Shown here piece after piece: positions 1 through 6,921 of a stretch of DNA of 18,285 bases (positions are counted from its first letter, which is position 1; each line of letters opens with the position of its first letter). The DNA lies in the NCBI GenBank assembly GCA_016462625.1, contig JAEMSV010000073.1:1-18285 (forward strand), given 5' to 3'. Under the pieces are notes generated by a model, which worked only from the letters and a program-made list of their open reading frames with translations, searched no databases and was not told where the DNA came from. Position numbers and translations under genes: made by a program. This DNA comes from Solirubrobacteraceae bacterium. Lineage in GTDB: Bacteria > Actinomycetota > Thermoleophilia > Solirubrobacterales > Solirubrobacteraceae.

Positions 1-128
1 TGCTTGCCCGCCATCCGGCTCTCCGGCTCGCCGTTCGGGATGACGTTGAAGATCGTGAAGACGATCACGCTGACCAGGAACAGCACGATCACCATGCCGA
101 TCAGGCGGCGGATGATGAAGCGCGCCAT
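1..128 (-). CDS. ABC transporter permease, DppB/OppB type (5' part only)
   Basis: This is the first 42 codons of an inner-membrane permease; the rest lies beyond the window's left edge. The ATG at 128 directly abuts the TAG of the upstream permease with no gap, so the two are translated from one message. The visible residues begin MARFIIRRLIGMVIVLFLVS and continue into a hydrophobic first membrane segment (about residues 9-29), then a periplasmic stretch with IPNGEPESRMAGK. A short positively charged N-terminus, one long helix and an IPNGxP motif are characteristic of DppB/OppB-type permeases of peptide/nickel-class importers. Inferred role: one half of the heterodimeric translocation channel with the adjacent DppC-type subunit. 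The order binding protein, C-type, B-type permease differs from the classical A-B-C order. The ATPase genes, if linked, must lie further left. Substrate cannot be told from this fragment. Confidence 0.85.
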   Translation of the reverse strand, partial: MARFIIRRLIGMVIVLFLVSVIVFTIFNVIPNGEPESRMAGK

Positions 129-1094
129 CTACTGCTCCAGCACCACGCGGGCGCGCGGGTCGATTGCTTCGCGGACGGCCTCGCCGACGACGTTCAGCGC
201 CAGGACGGTGAGCACGAGCATCAGGCCCGGCGCAATCGTCAGCGCGGGCTGCGTGATGAGCACGTTCTGGCCCTCGCCGATCATCGTGCCCCACGACGGA
301 TCCGGGTCGCGGACGCCGGCGCCGAGGAATGACAGCGCCGCCTCGAGCAGCACCGCGTTGGCGACGAGCAGCGGGAAGAACACGAGCACCGTCGTGATGA
401 TGTTCGGGAGGATCTCGCCGAACATGATCCGCGGGCCCGAGGCGCCCTGTGCGCGTGCGGCCTCGACGAACTCCTGCTCGCGCAGGCGCAGGACCTCGCC
501 GCGCAACGGGCGCGCGAGGTAGACGACGCTCACAACGCCGATGATGAGCGTCGGTATCCACAACGAGTCGCCGCTGACGGTCACCGGGCCGATCGACACG
601 CCGCCCAGCGCGAGCGACACGCCGAGCGCGACGCCCAGCAGGAGGACGGGGATCGCCCACATCACGTCCATCGCGCGGCTGATGATCCAGTCCGTCGAGC
701 CGCGGTAGAAGCCGGCGACGAGGCCGAGGAAGATGCCGATGAAGGTCGTGATCACCGTCGCGGTGAGCGCGATGAACATCGAGTTGCGCGCGGCGTAGAA
801 GAGGCGCACCGCGACGTCGCGGCCGTTGGTGTCCGCGCCCAGCGCGTACTCGCCCTGCCACGTCGGCTTGATCGGGATGCCGTCGACGCTGACGACGTCG
901 CGCTGCTCGCCGTCAACGGTGACCTTGCCGGTGATGTTGTTGCGATCCGGCGTGGTGTGGGCCACGTGCTCGGCGTACAGCGGCGCGCACAGCGCGAGGG
1001 CCACCAGCGCGAGGAACACGATGGTGAAGAAGATCGCGAGCTTGTTGCGCCGCAGCCTGCGCCAGGCCAGCCGCCACGGCGACTGGCCCGACAC
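129..1094 (-). CDS. ABC transporter permease, DppC/OppC type
   Basis: Inner-membrane permease of a peptide/nickel-class ABC importer, 321 residues from the chosen GTG at 1094. It has a basic N-terminal stretch (WRLAWRRLRRNK), one membrane helix, a periplasmic loop of about 70 residues containing GADTNGRD (typical of DppC proteins), then five further hydrophobic segments. The EAA loop that docks on the ATPase is clear: EFVEAARAQGASGPRIMFGE followed by ILPN. The C-terminal SFLGAGVRDPDPSWGTMI motif is also typical. The frame stays open to a GTG at 1196, which would overlap the binding-protein gene by 49 nt. I prefer 1094 because codons in the overlap are poor in third-position G/C and a strong hairpin (1102-1128) sits just before 1094. 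No strong ribosome-binding site precedes either start. Its stop abuts the ATG of the DppB-type permease. Confidence 0.88.
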   Translation of the reverse strand: MSGQSPWRLAWRRLRRNKLAIFFTIVFLALVALALCAPLYAEHVAHTTPDRNNITGKVTVDGEQRDVVSVDGIPIKPTWQGEYALGADTNGRDVAVRLFYAARNSMFIALTATVITTFIGIFLGLVAGFYRGSTDWIISRAMDVMWAIPVLLLGVALGVSLALGGVSIGPVTVSGDSLWIPTLIIGVVSVVYLARPLRGEVLRLREQEFVEAARAQGASGPRIMFGEILPNIITTVLVFFPLLVANAVLLEAALSFLGAGVRDPDPSWGTMIGEGQNVLITQPALTIAPGLMLVLTVLALNVVGEAVREAIDPRARVVLEQ

Positions 1095-1101
1095 GCCGTC
1101 A

Positions 1102-1128
1102 CCCGGAGCCGGCTGTTCCGGCTCCGGG
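1102..1128 (-). promoter_or_regulatory. Intercistronic stem-loop between binding-protein and permease genes
   Basis: A perfect inverted repeat with 11-bp arms (1102-1112 and 1118-1128) and a 5-nt loop, almost entirely G/C. On the transcribed minus strand it begins 19 nt after the binding-protein stop and ends 7 nt before the GTG at 1094. No T-run follows, so it is not a standard intrinsic terminator. Stem-loops in this position in ABC import operons commonly protect the upstream binding-protein message or reduce read-through, so that binding protein outnumbers permease; that role here is inferred. It could also hide the permease ribosome-binding region. Confidence 0.6.
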
Positions 1129-1147
1129 AGGCGCTCCAGGCTGTCTG

Positions 1148-2809
1148 CTACTTCAGCGCGAATGTCGTGTAGTCCGCGTTGTAGAGCGGGTGCCACAGGA
1201 TCTGATCGAAGGCCATCCGATCAGACGTCAGCAGCGTCAGCTTGCGGTTGCCGTACGGCGCGACGAGCGCTTCGTCGACCAGGCGCTTGTCGAGCTTGGC
1301 GTACTCCGGCGCGACGGCCGCGAGGTCCGGGTTCTGGTTGATCTTCGCCAGCGTGTCGTTGATCACGGGATCGTTGACGTTGCCGAAGTTCTGGTTGTTC
1401 GTCTCCTGGATCGAGGCCCCGTCCACCAGGAACATGAAGTTGCCCGGGTGCGGGAAGTCCTGGAACCAGTTGGCGAACCCGCCCTGGGCCTTGGTCTTCT
1501 GGTTGCCGATCGTCTGGAAGTACACGGAGCCCTCGACGATGCGGGGGCGCGCGTCCAGGCCGATCGCCTTGAGCTGGTCGGCGAGGGCGACCGTCACCTG
1601 ACGGGTCTCGTCCTCGTCGTTGCCCCAGACCGTGACCTTCGCCCCGGTGGCGCCCGCCTGCTCGACGAGCTGCTTGGCCTTGGCGATGTCCGGCTCACCG
1701 TTGGGGTCGCCGTACGGGCACGGATCGAGCTTCTCGAAGCCCTGCATGTTCGGCGGCAGGAAGTTGCAGGTCGGCGACATCAGGCCGCTGAACAGGCGCG
1801 CGATCGCGGGCTTGTTCAGGCCGAAGTTGACCGCCTGGCGGACCTCCTTCTTGTCGAAGGGGGCCTCCTGGGTGTTCAGGAACATGTAGTACGTCGAGTT
1901 GGTCGTGATCTCCTTGAAGCGATCCGCCGCGGTGGACTTCGCCTCCCGGAGCTGCTCGGCGACCGGCGGGTCGAGGATGTAGTCGACCTTGTTGTCGAGC
2001 ACGTCCTGGCCCTGGCGGGCCGCGGACTTCACGACCGTGATCTTCAGCGAGTCGAGCTGCCCGCCCGGCACGCCCTCGATGTCGGGCTTGTTGGGGTTCT
2101 TCGTGAGCGTGAAGCTCTTCGTGCCGTCGACCTCGGAGATCTCGAAGGCGCCGACGCCCGGGGGCGGGGTCTTCGTCTGGTTGCTGAACGGGGTGTCGCC
2201 CGGCACCAGTGAGGCGAACGGCATCGCCAGCGCGAACGGGAACTGGCCGTCGGGCTTGGTGAGCTCGATGCTGATCTCGCCGGTGGCGTCGTCGGTCTCG
2301 ATGCCCGAGATGTCGGCGCTGGCCTTGTTGGCCTTCAGGTAGTCCTCGGCGCCGACGATCTCCTGGTAGAACGCGCTGCCGCCGGACTCCAGGTTCAGCA
2401 CGCGCTGGATCGCGTGCTCGAAGTCGCTCGCCTTGACCGCCGAGCCGTCGCTGTACTTCAGGCCCTTGCGGAGGGTGAGCGTGAAGGTCTTGCCGTCCGC
2501 GCTGATCTCCGGCATGTCCTCGGCGAGGCCCGGGATGAGCTTGGCGCCGTCGACGCCCTCCTTGTGGGGGTACGTGAGCAGCGGCGTGTAGGACACCCAG
2601 AGCGCCTGCCAGCCCTCGACGGTGTAGGAGAGCGCCGGGTCGAGGTAGTCGGGGAAGGACGTGTAGTACGCCGTCGCGTTCCCTCCCGACTTGGCGGCGG
2701 TGGTCTCACCCCCGCTGTCGGATGAGTCGTCGTCACCGCCGCAGCCGGCGAAGCCGAGCAGTGCGCTCGCTGCCAAAATGGCAGCAAGCCGGGGGGAAAT
2801 CCGTCGCAT
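1148..2809 (-). CDS. ABC transporter substrate-binding lipoprotein (peptide/nickel class, SBP_bac_5)
   Basis: Extracytoplasmic solute receptor of 553 residues that delivers ligand to the permeases encoded just downstream. It starts with a basic signal peptide and a lipobox-like GFAGC with Cys23, then a disordered Asp/Ser/Gly linker, so it is probably a membrane-anchored lipoprotein; Phe at -3 is slightly unusual. Family 5 features: the DYLDPALSYTVEGWQ segment near residue 55, LIPGLAEDMPEISADGKTFT, FTLTLRKGLKYSDGSAVKASD, a YYMFLNTQEAPFDKKEVRQA core motif, and a C-terminal segment describing the second lobe. Length fits DppA/OppA-like proteins. The ATG at 2809 is supported by an AAGGAG ribosome-binding site at 2821-2826 (read leftwards). 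The ligand cannot be predicted; oligopeptides are the default, but the class also binds nickel, glycans and other solutes. Confidence 0.92.
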   Translation of the reverse strand: MRRISPRLAAILAASALLGFAGCGGDDDSSDSGGETTAAKSGGNATAYYTSFPDYLDPALSYTVEGWQALWVSYTPLLTYPHKEGVDGAKLIPGLAEDMPEISADGKTFTLTLRKGLKYSDGSAVKASDFEHAIQRVLNLESGGSAFYQEIVGAEDYLKANKASADISGIETDDATGEISIELTKPDGQFPFALAMPFASLVPGDTPFSNQTKTPPPGVGAFEISEVDGTKSFTLTKNPNKPDIEGVPGGQLDSLKITVVKSAARQGQDVLDNKVDYILDPPVAEQLREAKSTAADRFKEITTNSTYYMFLNTQEAPFDKKEVRQAVNFGLNKPAIARLFSGLMSPTCNFLPPNMQGFEKLDPCPYGDPNGEPDIAKAKQLVEQAGATGAKVTVWGNDEDETRQVTVALADQLKAIGLDARPRIVEGSVYFQTIGNQKTKAQGGFANWFQDFPHPGNFMFLVDGASIQETNNQNFGNVNDPVINDTLAKINQNPDLAAVAPEYAKLDKRLVDEALVAPYGNRKLTLLTSDRMAFDQILWHPLYNADYTTFALK

Positions 2810-2948
2810 CGAGGTGTTGCCTCCTTGTGGAAATGCCCGCGGAGAGGGCTAAGGCTACCCCCGCCATCGGCCTGAAGACCCCGGTTCTGAGCGCCGCAAC
2901 GTCCCGCCCAGGACAGGTGTCCAAGTCGACGGGTCGTACCCTCTCGGA
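2810..2948. promoter_or_regulatory. Divergent promoter region between two substrate-binding protein genes
   Basis: This 139-bp spacer must hold promoters for both divergent genes. Leftwards there is a good ribosome-binding site (AAGGAG, 2821-2826) and a weak -10-like TAGCCT at 2857-2852, giving a leader of about 35 nt; I see no convincing -35. Rightwards a -10-like TACCCT (2937-2942) lies six bases before the GTG at 2949, so that gene may be read as a leaderless message. No clear operator palindrome was seen. Assignments rest on short matches only. Confidence 0.35.
2937..2942 (+). promoter_or_regulatory. Possible -10 element (TACCCT) for a leaderless transcript
   Basis: TACCCT fits the actinobacterial TANNNT -10 pattern. 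Transcription would start at about 2949, which is the GTG start codon of the divergent binding-protein gene. The absence of any Shine-Dalgarno sequence before that GTG agrees with a leaderless message. No good -35 match is visible, so confidence is low. Confidence 0.3.
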
Positions 2949-4592
2949 GTGCGGTCGAAGCGCCATGGGTCACGGGCTGCCGTCGTCGTGCTGTGCCTGA
3001 CGGCCATCGGGTGCGGGTCGGCGTCGGGCGGGCCGAAGCCCACGAAGAACGAGCGCCCCGGCCGCGGCGGGACGCTCACGGTGGTTGCGCCGGCGTCTCC
3101 GCCCGGGCTCGATCCGCACCGCGTTCCGGACGTCGCGACGGCCATGGCGCACGGCGTGCTCTTCCGCCAGCTCTACGTCCACGTGCCAGAACAGGCCGTC
3201 GCAGTGCCCGACCTGGCCGCCGGGCCGCCCGAGCTCTCCGACGACCGGCTGACCATGACGATCCCCCTGAAGCGGACTGCGCGGTTCGGCCCGCGCGACG
3301 GTCGCCCGATCGTCGCCGCGGACATCGCGCGCGGGATGGAGCGCGCGCTCGCCGACCCGGTCGCCGGCCCGCGGGCGCGGCGCATGCTGGGCGCGATCGA
3401 CGAGATCGACCCGGTCCGGGAGGACCGCCTCGTGCTGCGCCTCTCGCGTCCGGCCCCGGAAGAGGTCGCCGAGGGACTCGCGACGCCGGCCAGCACGCCG
3501 ATCCCGGCGGAGCTGACGGAGGTCGCCGGCCCGATTCCGGACGACGTTCCGATCTTCAGCGGCCCGTACGCCCCGGCCCCGCCCGCCGACACGGAGGCCT
3601 CGGCCGCTCCTGGGACCCTGATCCTCCAGCGCAACCCCGAGTGGCGCCGCGAGAGCGATCCGCGCCCGGCGTACGCCGACCAGATCGTCTTCGAGCGCGC
3701 CCCGCGCGGGCCGGCCGCCTGGGGCGTCCTCGCCGGGACCGGCCTTGTGCTCGCCCCGTCGGCCCCGCCCGAGGTCGCGCGCATCGCGGCCAAGCGCCAC
3801 ACCGGTCAGGTCTCCGTCACGCCGCTTCCGGTCACCCGGTACGTCGGGCTGAACCCGCGCGCTGCGGCCCTGCGCGACGTCCGCGTTCGGCAGGCGCTCG
3901 TCGCCGGGCTGGATCGCGAGGCCGTGCTGAAGGCCGCGGGCGGCGGCGGGACCATCGCGTCGCACTACATCCCCCCGGGCGTCCCCGGCCATGACGAGTC
4001 GGGCGGCGCGGACGGCACGGGCGCCCCGGAGCTGCGTGAGCCCAGCGGCGACCCCCAGCTGGCCGGGACCGAGCTGCGCCTCGCCGGATCCCGCGACGGG
4101 CGTCTCGACGGGACGGTGCTGCACGCGGTCCGCGGGGACTCAGGCGCCGACGCGGAGGTCGCGAACGCCGTCCGCGCGTCGTGGCGGCATCTCGGGGTGC
4201 GTCTGCGGGTGAAGGTCGTGTCCCAGGCCGAGGCGCGGTCGTCATGTGGCGAGCGGTCCGGCGCGGTCGCGGTCTGCCTGAGCGCCGCGCTCGGCAGCAG
4301 CCAGGGCGACCCGGCGGCCCTCGTCTCGCCGGTGTTCGGCAGCCACGCGAGCCGGACGCTGCACGACACGATCATCGCCGGCGCCGAGCTCCCCGCGGGC
4401 GAGCGACGCGCCCAGGCATGGGCGCAGGTCAACCGCGAGGCGGTGCGGCTCGCGGTCGGCGCGCCGTGGCGGTGGGACGAGCGGGCGCTGCTGGTCTCGC
4501 GCGACGTGATCGGCGCGGTCGACGACCGCGCCGGCGCGTGGGACCTCGCGTTCACCTCGCTCGACGCGAGGGCCCGCGCGCGCAAGAAGTAG
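2949..4592 (+). CDS. Second substrate-binding lipoprotein, SBP_bac_5-like, divergent
   Basis: Predicted secreted lipoprotein of 547 residues in the peptide/nickel-class binding-protein family, with no permease of its own nearby on this strand. The GTG at 2949 gives a short basic signal peptide ending TAIGC (Cys22), then the family-typical mature start GRGGTLTVVAPASPPGLDPH. Also recognisable are FRQLYVHVPEQAVAVPDLAAG, LTMTIPLKRTARFGPRDGRP, the TRYVGLNPRAAALRDVRVRQ core motif and LVAGLDREAVLKAAGGGG. The region around residues 345-375 is a low-complexity Gly/Glu/Pro stretch where the family normally has an ordered segment. No Shine-Dalgarno sequence precedes the start; a -10-like TACCCT does. 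The neighbouring importer is read the other way and has its own receptor, so this may be an alternative receptor for the same permeases or an orphan. Ligand unknown. The gene ends only 5 bp from the convergent gene at 4598. Confidence 0.85.
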   Translation: MRSKRHGSRAAVVVLCLTAIGCGSASGGPKPTKNERPGRGGTLTVVAPASPPGLDPHRVPDVATAMAHGVLFRQLYVHVPEQAVAVPDLAAGPPELSDDRLTMTIPLKRTARFGPRDGRPIVAADIARGMERALADPVAGPRARRMLGAIDEIDPVREDRLVLRLSRPAPEEVAEGLATPASTPIPAELTEVAGPIPDDVPIFSGPYAPAPPADTEASAAPGTLILQRNPEWRRESDPRPAYADQIVFERAPRGPAAWGVLAGTGLVLAPSAPPEVARIAAKRHTGQVSVTPLPVTRYVGLNPRAAALRDVRVRQALVAGLDREAVLKAAGGGGTIASHYIPPGVPGHDESGGADGTGAPELREPSGDPQLAGTELRLAGSRDGRLDGTVLHAVRGDSGADAEVANAVRASWRHLGVRLRVKVVSQAEARSSCGERSGAVAVCLSAALGSSQGDPAALVSPVFGSHASRTLHDTIIAGAELPAGERRAQAWAQVNREAVRLAVGAPWRWDERALLVSRDVIGAVDDRAGAWDLAFTSLDARARARKK

Positions 4593-4597
4593 GGCGG

Positions 4598-5278
4598 TCA
4601 GGCCTCGGAGCCGGCGCCGTTGCTGCTCGCGTCGCCGAGGTCGGCCGTCTCTTCGTCCTCGTCGTCCTCCGCGTACAGCGACTCGCGGGCCAGCTCGCGG
4701 CCGCGGGCGTCGTAGAGGGCGACCTCGAGCGTGTCCTGGCGGTAGGCGTCGGGCGCGATGAGGGTGAAGCGGTCCTCGAGCAGGACGCACTGGTCGACGG
4801 TGACGCCGCCCAGCTCGGCGCAGACGATCGCACCGCCCTGGACGAGCGGGACGCCCCACGCGACGGTCATGTCCGCGACGTTGCCGTGCTCGCCGCGCCA
4901 GTCGCCGATGACGTGGTCGGAGACGTCGATCCGCCAGTCGGGGTGATCCTCGGCGAGGATGTCCGTCGCCTCGGCGTGGGCCTCGAACTCGTCGGCCTCC
5001 TCGTCCTCGGTCGCCGGGCGGAACGAGACGTGGCCGAACAGCTCGACGCCGGTCGTCGTGCGCGCGGTCGCGGGGATCCAGGTGCGCGCCTCCCAGGTGC
5101 GGTCGGGGAACCAGACGATGTCGGTCGGCTCGCCGACGTCGAGCTCCTCCTCGGCGGCGGCGCGCAGGCACGCTTCGAGGAACTCGGCGCGCAGCGTCTC
5201 GGCCCAGCGGCCGTAGGGGAATCCTTCCTGCGGGGGCTCGGCGGGGAAGCGCGGGACGAGGCGGTCTGTCGGCGGCAT
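4598..5278 (-). CDS. Conserved-looking acidic protein of unknown function
   Basis: I do not recognise a named family. The ATG at 5278 gives 226 residues and lies 11 nt after the dtd stop, so it is the last gene of the seven-gene operon. The protein has no signal peptide or membrane segment and is probably cytosolic. The start (RLVPRFPAEPPQEGFPYGRW) is Pro/Arg-rich, followed by an amphipathic stretch rich in Ala/Glu. A compact beta-rich core contains IVWFPDRTWEARTWIPATAR, GVELFGHVSF, DWRIDVSDHVIGDWRGEHGN and VCAELGGVTVDQCVLLEDRF. The C-terminal 25 or so residues are a disordered acidic tail (EDDEDEETAD). Codon use and strong third-position G/C agree with a real gene. The same frame is open upstream to about 5821 but that part overlaps dtd in another frame and is not coding. 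Linkage to dtd suggests a housekeeping or translation-related role, but this is only context. Confidence 0.75.
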   Translation of the reverse strand: MPPTDRLVPRFPAEPPQEGFPYGRWAETLRAEFLEACLRAAAEEELDVGEPTDIVWFPDRTWEARTWIPATARTTTGVELFGHVSFRPATEDEEADEFEAHAEATDILAEDHPDWRIDVSDHVIGDWRGEHGNVADMTVAWGVPLVQGGAIVCAELGGVTVDQCVLLEDRFTLIAPDAYRQDTLEVALYDARGRELARESLYAEDDEDEETADLGDASSNGAGSEA

Positions 5279-5289
5279 GAAGATCGATC

Positions 5290-5715
5290 CTACGCGGCCG
5301 GAATCTCCAGCAGCACGGTCACCGGCCCGTCGTTCACCAGCTCCACGTCCATCATCGCCCCGAACACGCCGCGCTGCGCATCCAGCGCATCGCAGACGCG
5401 CTCGTACAGCGGCTCGGCGATCTCCGGCGGCGCGGCCGCGACGTACGACGGGCGCGTGCCCTTGCGCGTGTCGCCGTAGAGGGTGAACTGGCTCACGCAC
5501 AGCACGCCGCGCTCGCCGAGCGGCTCGTTCATCCGCCCGTCGGCGTCGGGGAACACGCGCAGCGCGCGGACCTTCTCGGCGATCCGGTCGGCGTCGGCGG
5601 GCGTGTCGGTGTGGGTCACGCCGAGCAGCACGAGCAGGCCTGCGCCGATCTCCCCGACCGTCTGGCCCTCCACGCGCACGGCCGCGCGGGACACGCGCTG
5701 GACCAGCGCTCTCAC
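5290..5715 (-). CDS. dtd: D-aminoacyl-tRNA deacylase
   Basis: Cytosolic chirality proofreading enzyme that hydrolyses D-aminoacyl-tRNA (and glycyl-tRNA-Ala mischarges in this family) to free tRNA and amino acid. The 141-residue product matches the usual length. Visible signatures: start [15 protein letters not shown], the catalytic [17 protein letters not shown] segment (SQFTL at about 75-79), and the Gly-cisPro motif NDGPVT at 128-133 that excludes L-amino acids. The GTG at 5715 overlaps the stop of the upstream glutaredoxin-like gene by 4 nt (GTGA) and places the N-terminus exactly where the family starts; an upstream start in the same frame at 5739 would add eight non-family residues. It sits sixth of seven genes in the leftward operon. 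Confidence 0.95.
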   Translation of the reverse strand: MRALVQRVSRAAVRVEGQTVGEIGAGLLVLLGVTHTDTPADADRIAEKVRALRVFPDADGRMNEPLGERGVLCVSQFTLYGDTRKGTRPSYVAAAPPEIAEPLYERVCDALDAQRGVFGAMMDVELVNDGPVTVLLEIPAA

Positions 5716-5987
5716 GCGGCGGGGTGCTCCTTCGCCCACTTCGCGATCGTCCCCGAGCCGGAGATGACGCTGCCGTCGTCGAGGACGAGGATCGGCACGT
5801 TGGGCTGGCCCGAGAGCTCACGCACCTCGTCGCGGGCTCCGCCGCCGCGCGTCCAGGGCAGCGCCCGGTATCCCGCGACCTTGACCTGCTCGTATTCGTA
5901 GCCCGCGCCGTCGAGCGCGTTGACGGCCTTCTTGCAGGGATGCAGCCCGGAGCCGCTGCGGCCCTGTCCGCATGTGTAGAGCTTCAT
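5712..5987 (-). CDS. Glutaredoxin/GST-N-terminal-domain-like small protein
   Basis: A 91-residue thioredoxin-fold protein resembling the stand-alone glutathione S-transferase N-terminal domain proteins of actinobacteria. The pattern is MKLYTCGQ at the first strand, a helix starting at [19 protein letters not shown], then the [18 protein letters not shown] core, with the cis-proline in NVP and a final helix ending [11 protein letters not shown]. The canonical CPYC active site is not present: Cys18 in LHPCKKA is placed as the helix-start cysteine and a second cysteine (Cys6) lies in the first strand end, eleven residues before it. It could act as a monothiol oxidoreductase or bind a thiol ligand; actinobacteria of this type generally use mycothiol rather than glutathione. 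Its TGA overlaps the dtd GTG, and it starts 10 nt after the AEC transporter gene. Confidence 0.78.
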   Translation of the reverse strand: MKLYTCGQGRSGSGLHPCKKAVNALDGAGYEYEQVKVAGYRALPWTRGGGARDEVRELSGQPNVPILVLDDGSVISGSGTIAKWAKEHPAA

Positions 5988-5997
5988 GCGGGAGATC

Positions 5998-6921
5998 TCA
6001 CAGGAACGGCGCGATCACCGCCACCTCCACCGCGAAGATCGCCGTGCTCCACGCGATCGCCGAGGTGAGGATCGGGAGGTTCAGCTTGTAGACGTGGCCG
6101 ACGATGAGCGCGTTGATCCCGCACGGCATGGCGGCCTGGAGGTAGTACGCATCCGGGAGGTCGATCAGCACCGCGGCGAACCCGAGGAGCAGGAGCGGGG
6201 CGGCGACGATCCGCAGGCCCACGATCACGGCCGACGGCGCGGTGAGCGGAGGCGGGAACCGGAATGCGCCCTGCTCGCCCTCGGCCGACAGCTGCACGCC
6301 GACCATGAAGAAGCCGAGGGGGAGCAGCGACGTGGCGAGCAGCTTGATGTCGTCGTAGAGCCAATCCGGGACGGCGGAGTCGGGGAGGGCCAGGCCGACC
6401 GGCACCGCCCACAGCACCGGGTTCTGCGTGAAGAAGCTCTTCGCCCGTTCGCGGAAGTTCGCCGCCCCGTGATCGCCGAACGCCGCGCCGATCGCGAAGG
6501 CCACGATGAACGCCATCGGGAAGCTGATGAGCGTGTCCCAGATGACGCCGTAGGCCAGCTGATCACCGCCGAGCACGACGAGGATCAGCGGCAGCCCGAG
6601 GTAGCCGGTGTTCGCGAGGATCGAACCGACGATGAGCGCGCCGGTCGATGCGCGGTCGAGGTGCAGGAGCCGCGAGCCGATCAGCCATGCGCTGATGCCG
6701 ACGATGGCGAGGACGAGGTAGCCCAGGAGCAGGCCGGCGCCCGTGCCCGCGCTGAGCTCGAAGCGGGCCATGATCACGACGACGACCGGCGGGAGGACGA
6801 ACCAGAGCATCCCCTTGACGGCCTGCTGGACGCCGTGCTGGGCCCGCTCGCCGTACCTGTGCTCGGCCCAGACGCCCGCGGCGACCGACGCGAAGATCGC
6901 GGCGAGGACCGCGACGATCAT
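5998..6921 (-). CDS. AEC-family (auxin efflux carrier type) membrane transporter
   Basis: Integral inner-membrane carrier of 307 residues with about ten hydrophobic segments split into two halves by a hydrophilic loop near residues 148-165 (FGDHGAANFRERAKSFF). Family marks are ILANTGYLGLP (about 101-111) in the first half, FTQNPVLWAVPVGLAL beginning the second, and YYLQAAMPCGINALIVGHVY near the end. Bacterial AEC proteins export or exchange small organic anions such as malate, but the substrate here cannot be inferred. The ATG at 6921 overlaps the TGA of the GalT-like gene (ATGA), which fixes the start; the reading frame is open much further upstream only because it runs antisense-shifted through the GalT-like gene. 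Fourth gene of the operon. Confidence 0.88.
   Translation of the reverse strand: MIVAVLAAIFASVAAGVWAEHRYGERAQHGVQQAVKGMLWFVLPPVVVVIMARFELSAGTGAGLLLGYLVLAIVGISAWLIGSRLLHLDRASTGALIVGSILANTGYLGLPLILVVLGGDQLAYGVIWDTLISFPMAFIVAFAIGAAFGDHGAANFRERAKSFFTQNPVLWAVPVGLALPDSAVPDWLYDDIKLLATSLLPLGFFMVGVQLSAEGEQGAFRFPPPLTAPSAVIVGLRIVAAPLLLLGFAAVLIDLPDAYYLQAAMPCGINALIVGHVYKLNLPILTSAIAWSTAIFAVEVAVIAPFL

Noticed and set aside
129..1196. Permease start at the GTG at 1196
   Set aside because: It would overlap the binding-protein gene by 49 nt in codons poor in third-position G/C, and the hairpin at 1102-1128 is better explained as lying between genes. It remains possible.
1190..2212. Long rightward frame opposite the binding-protein gene
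   Set aside because: Antisense shadow of a clear gene; its composition (Arg, Leu, Val, Asp) follows from GC-rich codon structure and it shows no motif.
2970..4124. Leftward 384-codon frame opposite the second binding protein
   Set aside because: Arg/Gly-rich antisense shadow; the rightward frame has the signal peptide and family motifs.
4598..5821. Long 407-codon leftward frame ending at 4598
   Set aside because: Its first 180 or so codons lie over dtd in another frame and are Arg/Ala-rich shadow translation; the real gene begins at the ATG at 5278.
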